Below, piece after piece: positions 16,964 to 24,269 of a DNA stretch of 46,002 nucleotides. The position numbers and the translations under genes are program-made. Where the stretch lies: contig DKYK01000056.1 of NCBI GenBank assembly GCA_002492415.1, positions 36,700-82,701 on the forward strand. The letters run 5' to 3'. A model generated the notes under the pieces. That model worked only from the letters and a program-made list of their open reading frames with translations, had not been told where the DNA came from and ran no database searches. This DNA is from Christensenella sp. UBA7102. Lineage in GTDB: Bacteria > Bacillota > Clostridia > Christensenellales > UBA1750. Position 1 is the first letter of the stretch, and the number at the start of each line of letters is the position of its first letter.

Positions 16964-16997
16964 AAAAAAGCCATGGGACGCGGTTCTGCCATGGCTT
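16964..16997 (-). terminator. Bidirectional terminator between convergent genes
   Basis: AAGCCATGG pairs with CCATGGCTT (16968-16976 with 16989-16997). On the minus strand a run of six T residues follows, ending the Rsm22/PspC unit. On the plus strand a T-rich stretch follows, so it may also serve the ABC-F gene. Confidence 0.85.
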
Positions 16998-17034
16998 GGC
17001 TTTGTTTATTCTCAGAAAAACCGCGGCGGGCGCG

Positions 17035-17223
17035 TCACTCGGGCCGCAGGGGCATGACGGCGGCGGCGATGAGGTAGGCCGCCGCAGCGGGACCGCACAG
17101 CGCCAGCACGGCCCACAGCGCGCGCACCAGCGCGACGTTGAGGTTGAAATATTCGGCCACGCCGGCGCACACGCCCAGGATCAGGCGGTCTTTCCGGCTT
17201 CGATACAGCCTCGTCTCCGGCAT
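17035..17223 (-). CDS. PspC domain protein
   Basis: The 62-residue small membrane protein is almost entirely a PspC domain: RLYRSRKDRLILGVCAGVAEYF, then a hydrophobic segment ending with LIAAAVMPLRPE. PspC domains are linked to envelope-stress responses in bacteria. The start ATG at 17223 has GGGAGG nine bases upstream, and that ribosome site lies within the end of the Rsm22-like gene, four bases away. Translation is therefore probably coupled. The protein has one to two membrane segments. Confidence 0.85.
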   Translation of the reverse strand: MPETRLYRSRKDRLILGVCAGVAEYFNLNVALVRALWAVLALCGPAAAAYLIAAAVMPLRPE

Positions 17224-17227
17224 GCGC

Positions 17228-18184
17228 TCATTCCTCCCATCCATCCCCCACCTGGGATTTGCGCGCGCGCTTGTAGGCGGGGTGTTTCTTCGTCACCTTG
17301 AGGATGCGCTCGCCCTGCGCCGCGCACACGGGCAGCTCGACATAGCCGCTGCGCACCAGCGGGCGGCGGCGGATGCGCGCGGCGGCAGGCGTCGCGGGTT
17401 CGCGCGTCACCGCCAGGAAAGAGAACTTCTCGTCCTCATAGGGCAGGGAGCCGTCCTTTAAATAGCGGTGCAGGCCGGTGCGCTCCACGCGCGCGGTGAA
17501 ATGGCACCAGTCCTCCGCCTTTATGGGGCAGTCGGCAAAGGACGGGCAGGGGGCGGCCATGTGCGCGCCCAGCTCGCGCAGCAGCGCGGCATAGCTGCGG
17601 ATGCGGGCATATCCTGCCGGCGTGCCCGGCTCCACGATGAGCAGCGCCCCGCGCGCGGCCTGCCACAGGCGGCGCACCATCTCCAGCGCGTCCTGCTGCG
17701 CCAGTTCGCCCAGGCAGAAGGAGGCGCTGACAAGGTCCGCCGGCGGAAGGTCGGCGGTTCGCATATCCTGCTGCGTCCAGCTTGCGGACACGTCCTCCAC
17801 GCCCTCCAGCAGCCGCTTGGCCAGCGCGACCATGCCCGCTTCCCGCTCGATGAGCGCGGCGCAGGACACGCCGAAGACCTCCCGCGCGGCCCACAGCGCG
17901 CTGCCCGTGCCCGAACCCACGTCCGTCAGCGTCCGGATCTGCTGCACGCCGCTGCCGCGCGCCATCTCCATCGCCCGCACGAGCGCGGCGTAGGTTGCGG
18001 GCATGCGGAAGGCGCAGTAGGCGCGCATCTCGCCGTCGCTGCGCAGCAGGCGCTGGCCCGCGGGGTGCTTTTCGCCCTGGCGGTAGCGCTGGGAGAGCGC
18101 TTCTGCCGCGGCGCGCACCGCTCCCGGCGGCTCGTCCCGCAGCAGCGCGTCCACGGCGCTTTGAAGGGCAGGCGGCATCTGCAT
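17228..18184 (-). CDS. Rsm22-type class I SAM methyltransferase-like protein
   Basis: The 318-residue protein resembles the small-ribosomal-subunit Rsm22 family. The SAM-binding fold starts with LTDVGSGTGSALWAAREVF; the later strands include SASFCLGEL and GALLIVEPGTPAG. The Cys-rich part, APCPSFADCPIKAEDWCHF, followed by YEDEKFSFLAV, is the family hallmark. In mitochondrial relatives this region binds an iron-sulfur cluster, so a cluster is likely here too. The family acts in ribosome assembly; methylation activity of bacterial members is uncertain. ATG 18184 has AGGAGG 11 bases upstream; a GTG at 18196 directly touches that site and is less likely. Confidence 0.87.
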   Translation of the reverse strand: MQMPPALQSAVDALLRDEPPGAVRAAAEALSQRYRQGEKHPAGQRLLRSDGEMRAYCAFRMPATYAALVRAMEMARGSGVQQIRTLTDVGSGTGSALWAAREVFGVSCAALIEREAGMVALAKRLLEGVEDVSASWTQQDMRTADLPPADLVSASFCLGELAQQDALEMVRRLWQAARGALLIVEPGTPAGYARIRSYAALLRELGAHMAAPCPSFADCPIKAEDWCHFTARVERTGLHRYLKDGSLPYEDEKFSFLAVTREPATPAAARIRRRPLVRSGYVELPVCAAQGERILKVTKKHPAYKRARKSQVGDGWEE

Positions 18185-18222
18185 GTCGATCCGCACCTCC
18201 TCATTGGGATTCTTGTTCTTCT

Positions 18223-18251
18223 ATTATAATTCATTGTGCGGCCCATGAAAA
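18223..18251 (-). promoter_or_regulatory. Promoter of the Rsm22/PspC unit
   Basis: On the minus strand, TATAAT (18223-18228) lies 17 bases after TTTTCA (18246-18251), which is a weak -35. A plus-strand TATAAT at 18274-18279 probably belongs to the divergent Myb-like gene, but has no recognisable -35. Confidence 0.5.
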
Positions 18252-18348
18252 GGATATTTTTTGCGCCGCATAGTATAATCGCCCCATGCAGTGCGCATAC
18301 TCTTTACTGAATACGAAATCCATTCGGATCAAGTCAGGAGGCAACCCC

Positions 18349-18972
18349 ATGAGTCAGGTGATTCCCATGAACGCGCACGCCGGGTGGAGCCCGGAGGAGA
18401 CCGCGCTGCTGTGGCAGGAGGTGCGCGCCTGCAACGCCGGCGGGCAGCCGCTGCGCGTGGCGTTCGACCGCATGGCGGAAAAGACGGGCCGCAAGTCCAA
18501 CAGCGTGCGCAACTACTATTATGCCGCAGTCAAGTCGGGCGATGCGCCGCAAGACGTGCCCACGGGCCGCGCCGCGCCCTTTACGCCCTTTACCAGCAAG
18601 GAGATCGACGACCTGCTGCGCAGCGTGCTGACCGCGCAGGGCCAGGGTGTGTCGGTGCGCGCCTGCGTCGCCTCGCTCTCGGGCGGCGACCGGGCGTTGG
18701 CGCTGCGGCTGCAGAACAAGTACCGCGCGCTGCTCAAGTCCCACCCCGACCGCGTGCTGGCCATGGTGCAGGCGCTGCAGCAGGAGGGGCTGCCCTGCGT
18801 GGATCCCTACCGCAGGCTGCGCTCGCTGCCCCGGCAGAGCCCGCTGCGCGGCGCGCCCGCCGATCAGCTGATCCAGCGCCTGACCCGGCGCGCCGACGGC
18901 ATGACCGAGGGACAGGCGCAGCAGTACCTCGCCCTGTGCCTGGAAATCGCGGACCTGGTCGCGCCGGAATGA
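18349..18972 (+). CDS. Myb/SANT-like DNA-binding regulator (RsfA type)
   Basis: The 207-residue protein has an N-terminal Myb/SANT-like helical unit of about residues 11-61. It begins with GWSPEETALLWQEV, with TGRKSNSVRNYYYAAV as the recognition-helix part. This layout is found in RsfA-type prespore regulators of spore formers and related phage/Clostridia proteins. The remainder is helical, with basic and Gln-rich stretches, and is unassigned. ATG 18349 has CAGGAGG seven bases upstream. The gene is divergent from Rsm22 and ends at the strong terminator at 19026-19062. A sporulation role is an inference from family only. Confidence 0.78.
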   Translation: MSQVIPMNAHAGWSPEETALLWQEVRACNAGGQPLRVAFDRMAEKTGRKSNSVRNYYYAAVKSGDAPQDVPTGRAAPFTPFTSKEIDDLLRSVLTAQGQGVSVRACVASLSGGDRALALRLQNKYRALLKSHPDRVLAMVQALQQEGLPCVDPYRRLRSLPRQSPLRGAPADQLIQRLTRRADGMTEGQAQQYLALCLEIADLVAPE

Positions 18973-19025
18973 GTCCCGGCCCATGACCCTAAAAAACATC
19001 CCGCAGAAAACGGCTCTGCGGGGTG

Positions 19026-19062
19026 CGCAGGCTGTCGGCTTGTCCGACAGCCTGCGTTGTTT
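19026..19062 (+). terminator. Rho-independent terminator
   Basis: CGCAGGCTGTCGG (19026-19038) pairs perfectly with CCGACAGCCTGCG (19044-19056), a 13-bp stem followed by TTGTTT. It separates the Myb-like gene from the convergent acetyltransferase gene, whose stop codon it touches. Confidence 0.9.
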
Positions 19063-19504
19063 AATCGCCTCCTATATCTTTTCTAAAACAAATCAGGCGA
19101 TTGGCTTCTTCAAATCCCATGGATAAATGAAATTTCAGGCTTACTTCATTCTCGATTTGACAATCGCTCGCAAACTCCGTACAATGCTTTTCCTTTGCCC
19201 ATGCTTCACAGCTTAAAAGGAGCTCCCTGGCATAGCCCTTGTGCCTGTATTCCTTCTCAACGAAAATCCCCTCCAAATACCCGACCGGAGAGGTATCCGT
19301 GCCCTCGACATAATCCTTCCTAAGCTGACATTGTGCAAATCCCACCGCTTGGCCGCCGGCACATTTTATGAAGCAGACGGAGCCGTCTTGACAAACCAGG
19401 TCAGCAAACTCCGATTGCAGCTCCGCCACCGTATGATTGGACCACATTTTGATTGCCAATTCCGCCAGGGTCAAAGCATCCGCCTGCGTCGCTTTCCGAA
19501 TCAC
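19061..19504 (-). CDS. AAC(6')-like aminoglycoside N-acetyltransferase (GNAT)
   Basis: The 147-residue protein closely follows the aminoglycoside 6'-N-acetyltransferase pattern: MIRKATQADALTLAELAIKMW at the start, SPVGYLEGIFVEKEYRHKGYA as the acetyl-CoA site, and EFASDCQIENEVSLKFHLSMGF, then RLICFRKDI at the end. Known enzymes of this type acetylate the 6'-amino group of kanamycin-type aminoglycosides. Actual resistance cannot be read from sequence. The GTG start at 19504 has GGAGGGG five bases upstream. The gene is clearly poorer in GC than its neighbours (the 60 bases from 19081 hold only about 22 G or C), which suggests recent transfer. No clear promoter is seen; its upstream gene ends at the terminator at 19531-19583. 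Confidence 0.85.
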   Translation of the reverse strand: MIRKATQADALTLAELAIKMWSNHTVAELQSEFADLVCQDGSVCFIKCAGGQAVGFAQCQLRKDYVEGTDTSPVGYLEGIFVEKEYRHKGYARELLLSCEAWAKEKHCTEFASDCQIENEVSLKFHLSMGFEEANRLICFRKDIGGD

Positions 19505-19530
19505 GCTGTCCCCTCCATACATTCCATAAT

Positions 19531-19583
19531 ACAAAAAACGGGACGCCCACCCTGACTGCGATCGCGTCAAAATGGAGGTCCCG
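19531..19583 (-). terminator. Terminator of the small membrane protein gene
   Basis: On the minus strand CGGGAC pairs with GTCCCG (19578-19583 with 19539-19544), enclosing an inner TGAC/GTCA stem. A run of T residues follows (plus-strand A run 19533-19538). Confidence 0.7.
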
Positions 19584-19601
19584 CTGCAGAGAAAACCATC
19601 T

Positions 19602-19835
19602 TCAGGGCTTGCGGCGGACGCGGACGGCGGGCTGCTTCTTTGCGGAGCGCTTGAGCATGACGCTCCATACGCCCACCAGCAGCACGAACACCGCCGAGCA
19701 GACGCCCAGCACCCAGTAGGCGGCGACGCGCTCCACCCCGCCCAGCGCGATGCCATCCCCAACCGCGGCCAGCGCGCGCGGGGGATACAGCAGAATCAGC
19801 GCGGCTGCCAGCGCCGCGGTTCCCATCTTCTTCAT
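19602..19835 (-). CDS. Small membrane protein, function unknown
   Basis: The 77-residue protein has an N-terminal hydrophobic segment that may be a signal peptide (ALAAALILLYPPRALA, with ALA as a possible cleavage site). A second hydrophobic segment (YWVLGVCSAVFVLLVGVWSV) is followed by a basic tail rich in Lys and Arg. No family is recognised. It has its own promoter (19871-19899) and terminator (19531-19583) and a GAGGGGAG ribosome site. This supports it as a real gene despite its small size. Confidence 0.65.
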   Translation of the reverse strand: MKKMGTAALAAALILLYPPRALAAVGDGIALGGVERVAAYWVLGVCSAVFVLLVGVWSVMLKRSAKKQPAVRVRRKP

Positions 19836-19870
19836 GTGCGCTCCCCTCGCTTCCCTTCAATTTTAAGTTG

Positions 19871-19899
19871 ATTGTACCACGCCGGGGCGCGCTTTGCAA
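19871..19899 (-). promoter_or_regulatory. Promoter of the small membrane protein gene
   Basis: On the minus strand, TTGCAA (19894-19899) and TACAAT (19871-19876) are 17 bases apart. The -35 lies inside an 11-bp inverted repeat (19887-19897 with 19921-19931) that follows the serine hydrolase gene and lacks a T run. Confidence 0.65.
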
Positions 19900-19945
19900 T
19901 GCCAGACGGCGCAAGAACCCGCAAAGCGCGCGCCAAATGACGTTT

Positions 19946-21448
19946 TCAGCCCTCTTTGGAGTCAAAGAGCAGCTCGGTCTTGTGCGGCAAATGAACGTCG
20001 GTCACGCGCACGCGCCAGGCGCCGCCCTCGGGGATGAGTTCAATGAGCACGTCGCGCAGCAGCTCCAGCATGTCCGCGCGCAGGCAGACCGTGCCGTCGC
20101 GCTTTACGCCGTAGCCCGCCAGCACGCGGGACTGGAACGCCACCTGGCCGTAGCCCAGCGGATTGGCGCAGCAGGCCGTCATCTGGTCGCGCAGGCCGCC
20201 GCGGGAAAGCAGCATTTCGCCCATGCCGTCGATTGCGGCGCGCAGCAGCCCGTCCTTCCCCATCTCAAAGCGGAAGGCCGTCTCCCCCGGCTCCTGCTCG
20301 CTGGTCATCACCTTGGGGCCGACGTTGACGCTCTTGCTGCCGCCGCCCGTCTGAACGCGCAGCACGCCGTCCAGCAGCGCCTGCGGAAAGGGCGCGCCCT
20401 CGTCGGGCAGCGGGGCGACATAGCAGGCTGCCGCGGCCAGCTTTTCGCACAGCTTCCCGTGCGCGGCGGGATCCTCGGGCAGCGGCTCATCCGCCATTTT
20501 GAGCAGAATCGTGTCAAAGTAGTCGTCCAGCTCGGCCTGGATGTCCTCGGTATAGGCCGTCACCGCCAGCACCGCGTCCTTCTTGGGCGAGATCACGCAC
20601 AGCTGGCCGAACGCGCCGTCGCCGCGATAGGTGTCGTAGCGGCACATCCAGAACTTGTAGCCGTAGCCATAGCTCCACTCGCCGTTGTTGTCCCGGCTGT
20701 TGTCGATCTGCTTGGCGGTGGCAAGGTCGAGGTACGCCTTGGGCACCAGCCGCCTGCCCTCCCACACGCCGCCGTTTTTGACCAGGATGCCGAACTTGGC
20801 GATGACCTCGGGCAGCACGGACAGGCCGTAGCCGCCGGTGGGGATGCCCCTCTGGCAGCGCATCCAGCGCAGGCCGGAGATGCCCATGGGTTCAAAGAGC
20901 TTTTCCTCCAGATACTGTTCCAGATCCACGCCGCGCTTATGCAGCGCGGCCGAGAGCATGTAGGTGGCCATGGTGTTGTAGCGGAACACCTCGCCGGGCA
21001 TGTCCGCAAAGGGCATGGTGAGAAAGGCGCGGATCATGTCCGGGCCGGGGATCTCCCTGGGCTGTCCGGTGGACATGCGCAGGCAGTGGCGCAGCGTCAG
21101 CGCCGAAAGCTGCTCGCAGGGTTCCTGCGTCAGCTCGTCGGCGAATAGGTCCACGATTTTCTCATCCAGGTCGAGGATGCCCTCCCCCGCCGCGATGCCC
21201 ACCGCAATCGAGGTGAAGGACTTGGACAGGGAATACACCGTCTGCAGCTGGCCGGGGTCATAGGGCGCGTAGTAGCTCTCGGCGTAGACCTTGTCGCCGC
21301 GCAGCATCAGGAAGGAATGCAGGTTGATGTTGCGCGCGCGGGCCTCGTCCACAAATGCGGCGACGTCCGCGCTGCGCACGCCCACGGACTCGGGGGTCAC
21401 GCGGGGCAGCGGGGATCCAAAGCTTGGCTTGGTTGCGGGAACAATCAT
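19946..21448 (-). CDS. Serine hydrolase, class C beta-lactamase fold
   Basis: The 500-residue protein is of the beta-lactamase/esterase EstB family. The catalytic S-x-x-K is Ser73-L-S-Lys76 in VYSLSKSFTSIAVG, and the Tyr region is FRYNTMATYM with Tyr157. A GYGYKFWMCRYD segment and GDGAFGQ follow, as in family esterases. About 200 C-terminal residues (300-500) are an unassigned additional domain with strands. There is no signal peptide, so it is probably cytoplasmic and more likely an esterase or peptidase than a beta-lactamase. It starts 22 bases after the EutH-type gene and shares its transcript, which hints at use of a transported compound. This last point is inference. Confidence 0.88.
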   Translation of the reverse strand: MIVPATKPSFGSPLPRVTPESVGVRSADVAAFVDEARARNINLHSFLMLRGDKVYAESYYAPYDPGQLQTVYSLSKSFTSIAVGIAAGEGILDLDEKIVDLFADELTQEPCEQLSALTLRHCLRMSTGQPREIPGPDMIRAFLTMPFADMPGEVFRYNTMATYMLSAALHKRGVDLEQYLEEKLFEPMGISGLRWMRCQRGIPTGGYGLSVLPEVIAKFGILVKNGGVWEGRRLVPKAYLDLATAKQIDNSRDNNGEWSYGYGYKFWMCRYDTYRGDGAFGQLCVISPKKDAVLAVTAYTEDIQAELDDYFDTILLKMADEPLPEDPAAHGKLCEKLAAAACYVAPLPDEGAPFPQALLDGVLRVQTGGGSKSVNVGPKVMTSEQEPGETAFRFEMGKDGLLRAAIDGMGEMLLSRGGLRDQMTACCANPLGYGQVAFQSRVLAGYGVKRDGTVCLRADMLELLRDVLIELIPEGGAWRVRVTDVHLPHKTELLFDSKEG

Positions 21449-21470
21449 CGGGAATACCTCCTTTTCTATC

Positions 21471-22550
21471 TTACGCGCATGCTTCCTTGCGGGTCAGCAG
21501 CATCGCGACCGCAACGCCTGCGGCGCCCGCGACGAGCTTGGAAATCACAAAGGGCGCCACCAGATCGGGCGCAAGGCTGGCCACCACGCCCAGCTGCCCG
21601 CCGATGACGTGCGCGGCGGTGGCGGCAAAGGCGCACAGGACCACCAGGCCCCGGCGATCCATTTTGTCGGCCTGGGTAAAGGCGAGCGTGGCCGACACCG
21701 ACGCGGCCAGCATGCCCGTGATCGCCGCATCGTTTACGCCCAGCCTGCGCGCCGCCCAGCTCAGCGGCTTCTTCAGCGCGCGGCGCAGCGCCTCCAGCAG
21801 GCACATCGCGCCCGTCATCATGAACACGATGGAGCCCACCAGCGCAAGGCCCTCGCCCGCCTCCGCCATGCCGGGCAGGATCGTGACCTTCAGCAGCAGC
21901 TGCAGCGCCTGCAACGTCAGCCCCAGCACCGCAAAGGCGGTCAGGATCTGCCCCAGGACCACGAAGCCCCGGGTCATCCAATCGGGCTTTTTGAACAGGC
22001 CCCAGGCCAGCAGCGCGGCCAGCGCGCACAGCGGCAGCGCATTGATCAGCGCCGCGCGCAAGGGGACGCCGCACAGCAGCGCGCCCACAAGGCACCCCGC
22101 CGGCACCCCCACCATGCCCGAGAGCATGCCCCGGGCCAGCAGCGGATAGTGGCGCTTGTCCAGCAGGGTGACGGCCACGGTGATGGTGTAGCCCACCGTC
22201 GCGCCGCAGATGGAGGAGGTCAGCACCGCGTTGGCCTGACCTACCTGCGCATCGCGCGCGGCGGTCAGGGCCAGCTGGTAGCCGCCCATGTCGATGGGAA
22301 AGAGCATCGCGGGAAACACCGAAGGATCCACGCGCAGGGCGTCCGCCAGCGGCTCAACCGCGGCGCAGACATAGCGCGCGGCCACGGGCGCCAGCGAGTA
22401 GATGCCCAGCACCCCCAGCAGCACCGCCCCCATCTTGTGCAGCGTGCTCTCAAACACGCGGCCCAGACCCAGGCGCCCGCCCAGCGCGTAATCTGCCGCG
22501 CCCAGCGCAAAAAACGCCGCAATGGCCCAGACCAGCCCGCGATTGGCCAT
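21471..22550 (-). CDS. eutH: EutH family transporter (ethanolamine permease-like)
   Basis: The 359-residue membrane protein has about ten hydrophobic segments. It shows the EutH signature region FPAMLFPIDMGGYQLAL and the later SICGATVGYTITV, TGMLAASVSATLAF and AATAAHVIGGQLG. EutH carries ethanolamine across the membrane, often beside eut microcompartment genes. No eut enzyme genes are visible here; instead a serine hydrolase follows by 22 bases. The substrate may therefore be different. ATG 22550 has GGAGGGG nine bases upstream. It is divergent from the MFS transporter at 22712. Confidence 0.86.
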   Translation of the reverse strand: MANRGLVWAIAAFFALGAADYALGGRLGLGRVFESTLHKMGAVLLGVLGIYSLAPVAARYVCAAVEPLADALRVDPSVFPAMLFPIDMGGYQLALTAARDAQVGQANAVLTSSICGATVGYTITVAVTLLDKRHYPLLARGMLSGMVGVPAGCLVGALLCGVPLRAALINALPLCALAALLAWGLFKKPDWMTRGFVVLGQILTAFAVLGLTLQALQLLLKVTILPGMAEAGEGLALVGSIVFMMTGAMCLLEALRRALKKPLSWAARRLGVNDAAITGMLAASVSATLAFTQADKMDRRGLVVLCAFAATAAHVIGGQLGVVASLAPDLVAPFVISKLVAGAAGVAVAMLLTRKEACA

Positions 22551-22600
22551 TCTTACCGTCCCCTCCGTACCACACAGATTTCACAACCGTCTCTTTCGTC

Positions 22601-22629
22601 ATTTTACCACCGAAGAGGGCGAAGAACAA
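22601..22629 (-). promoter_or_regulatory. Possible promoter of the EutH/hydrolase unit
   Basis: On the minus strand TTGTTC (22624-22629) and TAAAAT (22601-22606) are 17 bases apart, 50 bases upstream of the EutH start. The -35 is poor. Confidence 0.4.
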
Positions 22630-22632
22630 CTC

Positions 22633-22660
22633 TTGACAACGGCATTTCTGGCATTATAAT
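22633..22660 (+). promoter_or_regulatory. Consensus promoter of the MFS transporter
   Basis: TTGACA (22633-22638) and TATAAT (22655-22660) both match consensus and are 16 bases apart, 51 bases before ATG 22712. Confidence 0.85.
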
Positions 22661-22711
22661 ATCAGGTAAGCCAATAGACAAACACCTTCTGAATATGGGA
22701 GGCCGCATTAC

Positions 22712-24037
22712 ATGCCCAACGCTACGCGCATTCAACGCACACTTGCCAAGGTCAGGGACACACTGCTTGGCGGATGGTACTTTGGCGACGAAGAAAGCCG
22801 CAGCCGCGCCTGCCACCTGCAGTTCAACTGGACAAACAACATCATCGCCAACCTGGTGGGCGGCAACTTCTTTGCGGGCATCATGCTGCTGCTGGGCGCG
22901 GACGACGGCTTTATCGGCCTGATGTCCATGTTCATCTTCGCGTCCAACTGCCTGCAGATCTTCTCGCCCCTGATCCTGGAGCACTTCCCCCGGCGCAAGA
23001 CGCTGCTGATCGTGATGCGCCTGATCATCCAGACCATCAACATCGCCTTCATCGGCGCCATCCCCTTCTTCCCCGCCAGCCAGCAGGTCAAGCTCTTCCT
23101 CTTCGGCGCGGCGGTGCTGATCTTAAACGTGATGAACGCGCTGATCACATCGGGCTACTCGGTGTGGCACATCCAGTTCATCCCCAACCGCATCCGCGTC
23201 AACTACTTTTCGCTGGTGACGATGACCAACGGCATCGTGGTGGCGGTGTTTAACCTGCTGGGCGGCTACGTGCTGGACCACTTCAAGGCGGCGGATCTGG
23301 AGGCGTGGGGCTTTGCGGTCATCCGCATCTTCTGCTACGCGCTGCTGATGTACGACCTGTTCCTGCTCTACCGCATGAAGGAGGAGCCATACGAGCAGGC
23401 TCCGCAGAAGATCAACCTGGTCAATCTCTTCGTCAAGCCCTTTCGCGAGAAACTCTATCTGCGCACCGTGGGCATCGCCTTCCTCTGGTCCATGATCGCC
23501 AACATCCCCGGCTCCTACTACTCGGTGTACCTGCTGCGCAACGTGGAAGTGAGCTATTCCTTCATCAACGTCGTCTCCATGCTCAACGTGCCGGTGCTGA
23601 TACTGCTCACGCCGCTGTGGAAGCGCTTTTTGAGCCGCTACTCGTGGCTGAAGACCTGCAACATCTCCATCGCGCTCTACGCGGTGCACTACCTGCTGCT
23701 GGGCCTGGTCACCCGCGCCAACTACGTCTGGCTCTATCCCGCCACGCTCATCTACGCCTATGTGCTGGCCACCGGCATCAACCTCTCCTTTACCAATATT
23801 CCCTACATCAACATCCCCAAGCAGAACCAGACCGTCTACATCGGCTTCTACTCCACCATGTGCAACCTGGGCGCGCTGCTGGGCGTCACCTTCGGCCGCC
23901 AGTTTGTCACCATGACCGAGGATCTGCTGCTGTTTGGCGCGACCAACAAGCAGCTGCTGGTGATCCTGGTGTGCGTCCTGATGCTGATCGCCTCGCTGCT
24001 CATCTTCTTCCTAAGAAGGGGCGTCAGGGAGGAATGA
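22712..24037 (+). CDS. MFS-type transporter
   Basis: The 441-residue membrane protein has about 12 hydrophobic segments, split into two halves by a basic cytoplasmic loop (MKEEPYEQAPQKINLVNLF). It fits the major facilitator superfamily, type MFS_1, though conserved substrate motifs are weak. The N-terminus carries FNWTNNIIANLVGGNFFAGI, a pattern common to a Clostridia subfamily of unknown substrate. ATG 22712 has GGGAGG nine bases upstream. The gene stands alone behind a consensus promoter. The downstream space has a long imperfect hairpin (24042-24098) and a purine tract. Confidence 0.85.
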   Translation: MPNATRIQRTLAKVRDTLLGGWYFGDEESRSRACHLQFNWTNNIIANLVGGNFFAGIMLLLGADDGFIGLMSMFIFASNCLQIFSPLILEHFPRRKTLLIVMRLIIQTINIAFIGAIPFFPASQQVKLFLFGAAVLILNVMNALITSGYSVWHIQFIPNRIRVNYFSLVTMTNGIVVAVFNLLGGYVLDHFKAADLEAWGFAVIRIFCYALLMYDLFLLYRMKEEPYEQAPQKINLVNLFVKPFREKLYLRTVGIAFLWSMIANIPGSYYSVYLLRNVEVSYSFINVVSMLNVPVLILLTPLWKRFLSRYSWLKTCNISIALYAVHYLLLGLVTRANYVWLYPATLIYAYVLATGINLSFTNIPYINIPKQNQTVYIGFYSTMCNLGALLGVTFGRQFVTMTEDLLLFGATNKQLLVILVCVLMLIASLLIFFLRRGVREE

Positions 24038-24041
24038 CGGT

Positions 24042-24098
24042 CTTTGTCGGGGAACTTCCGCGATAAAAGAGCATTTATCCCGGAAGAATGCGACAAAG
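24042..24098. repeat. Long imperfect hairpin after the MFS gene
   Basis: Three nested arms pair in order: CTTTGTCG (24042-24049) with CGACAAAG (24091-24098), CTTCCG (24055-24060) with CGGAAG (24081-24086), and GATAAA (24062-24067) with TTTATC (24074-24079). No T run follows, so it is not an ordinary terminator. A 39-base all-purine tract follows at 24110-24148. Confidence 0.7.
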
Positions 24099-24209
24099 GA
24101 AAGGAAACTAAAAGAAAAGAGAGAAGAGGAAAGGGAGAGGAAAGAAGGCTACGGGCGGCTGCGCCGCTCGCCCCCTCACCTTCCTCCGGATTCTCCGCGG
24201 GCAATCGGC

Positions 24210-24246
24210 AAAAAACAGCGCGCATCGCTTGCATTGCGGTGCGCGC
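24210..24246 (-). terminator. Terminator of the MarR/ABC exporter unit
   Basis: On the minus strand an 11-bp GC stem with one mismatch (24236-24246 with 24218-24228) is followed by TG and then six T residues. The plus-strand side is also T-rich and may stop the MFS transcript. Confidence 0.8.
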
Positions 24247-24269
24247 TCTCTCTTTGTCCTTTGGGGAAA

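Noticed and set aside
19887..19931. 11-bp GC-rich inverted repeat after the serine hydrolase as a terminator
   Set aside because: No T run follows on either strand, and it overlaps a better-supported promoter.
21291..22922. A 543-codon plus-strand frame across the EutH promoter and into the MFS gene
   Set aside because: It overlaps two real genes on different frames and crosses a promoter.
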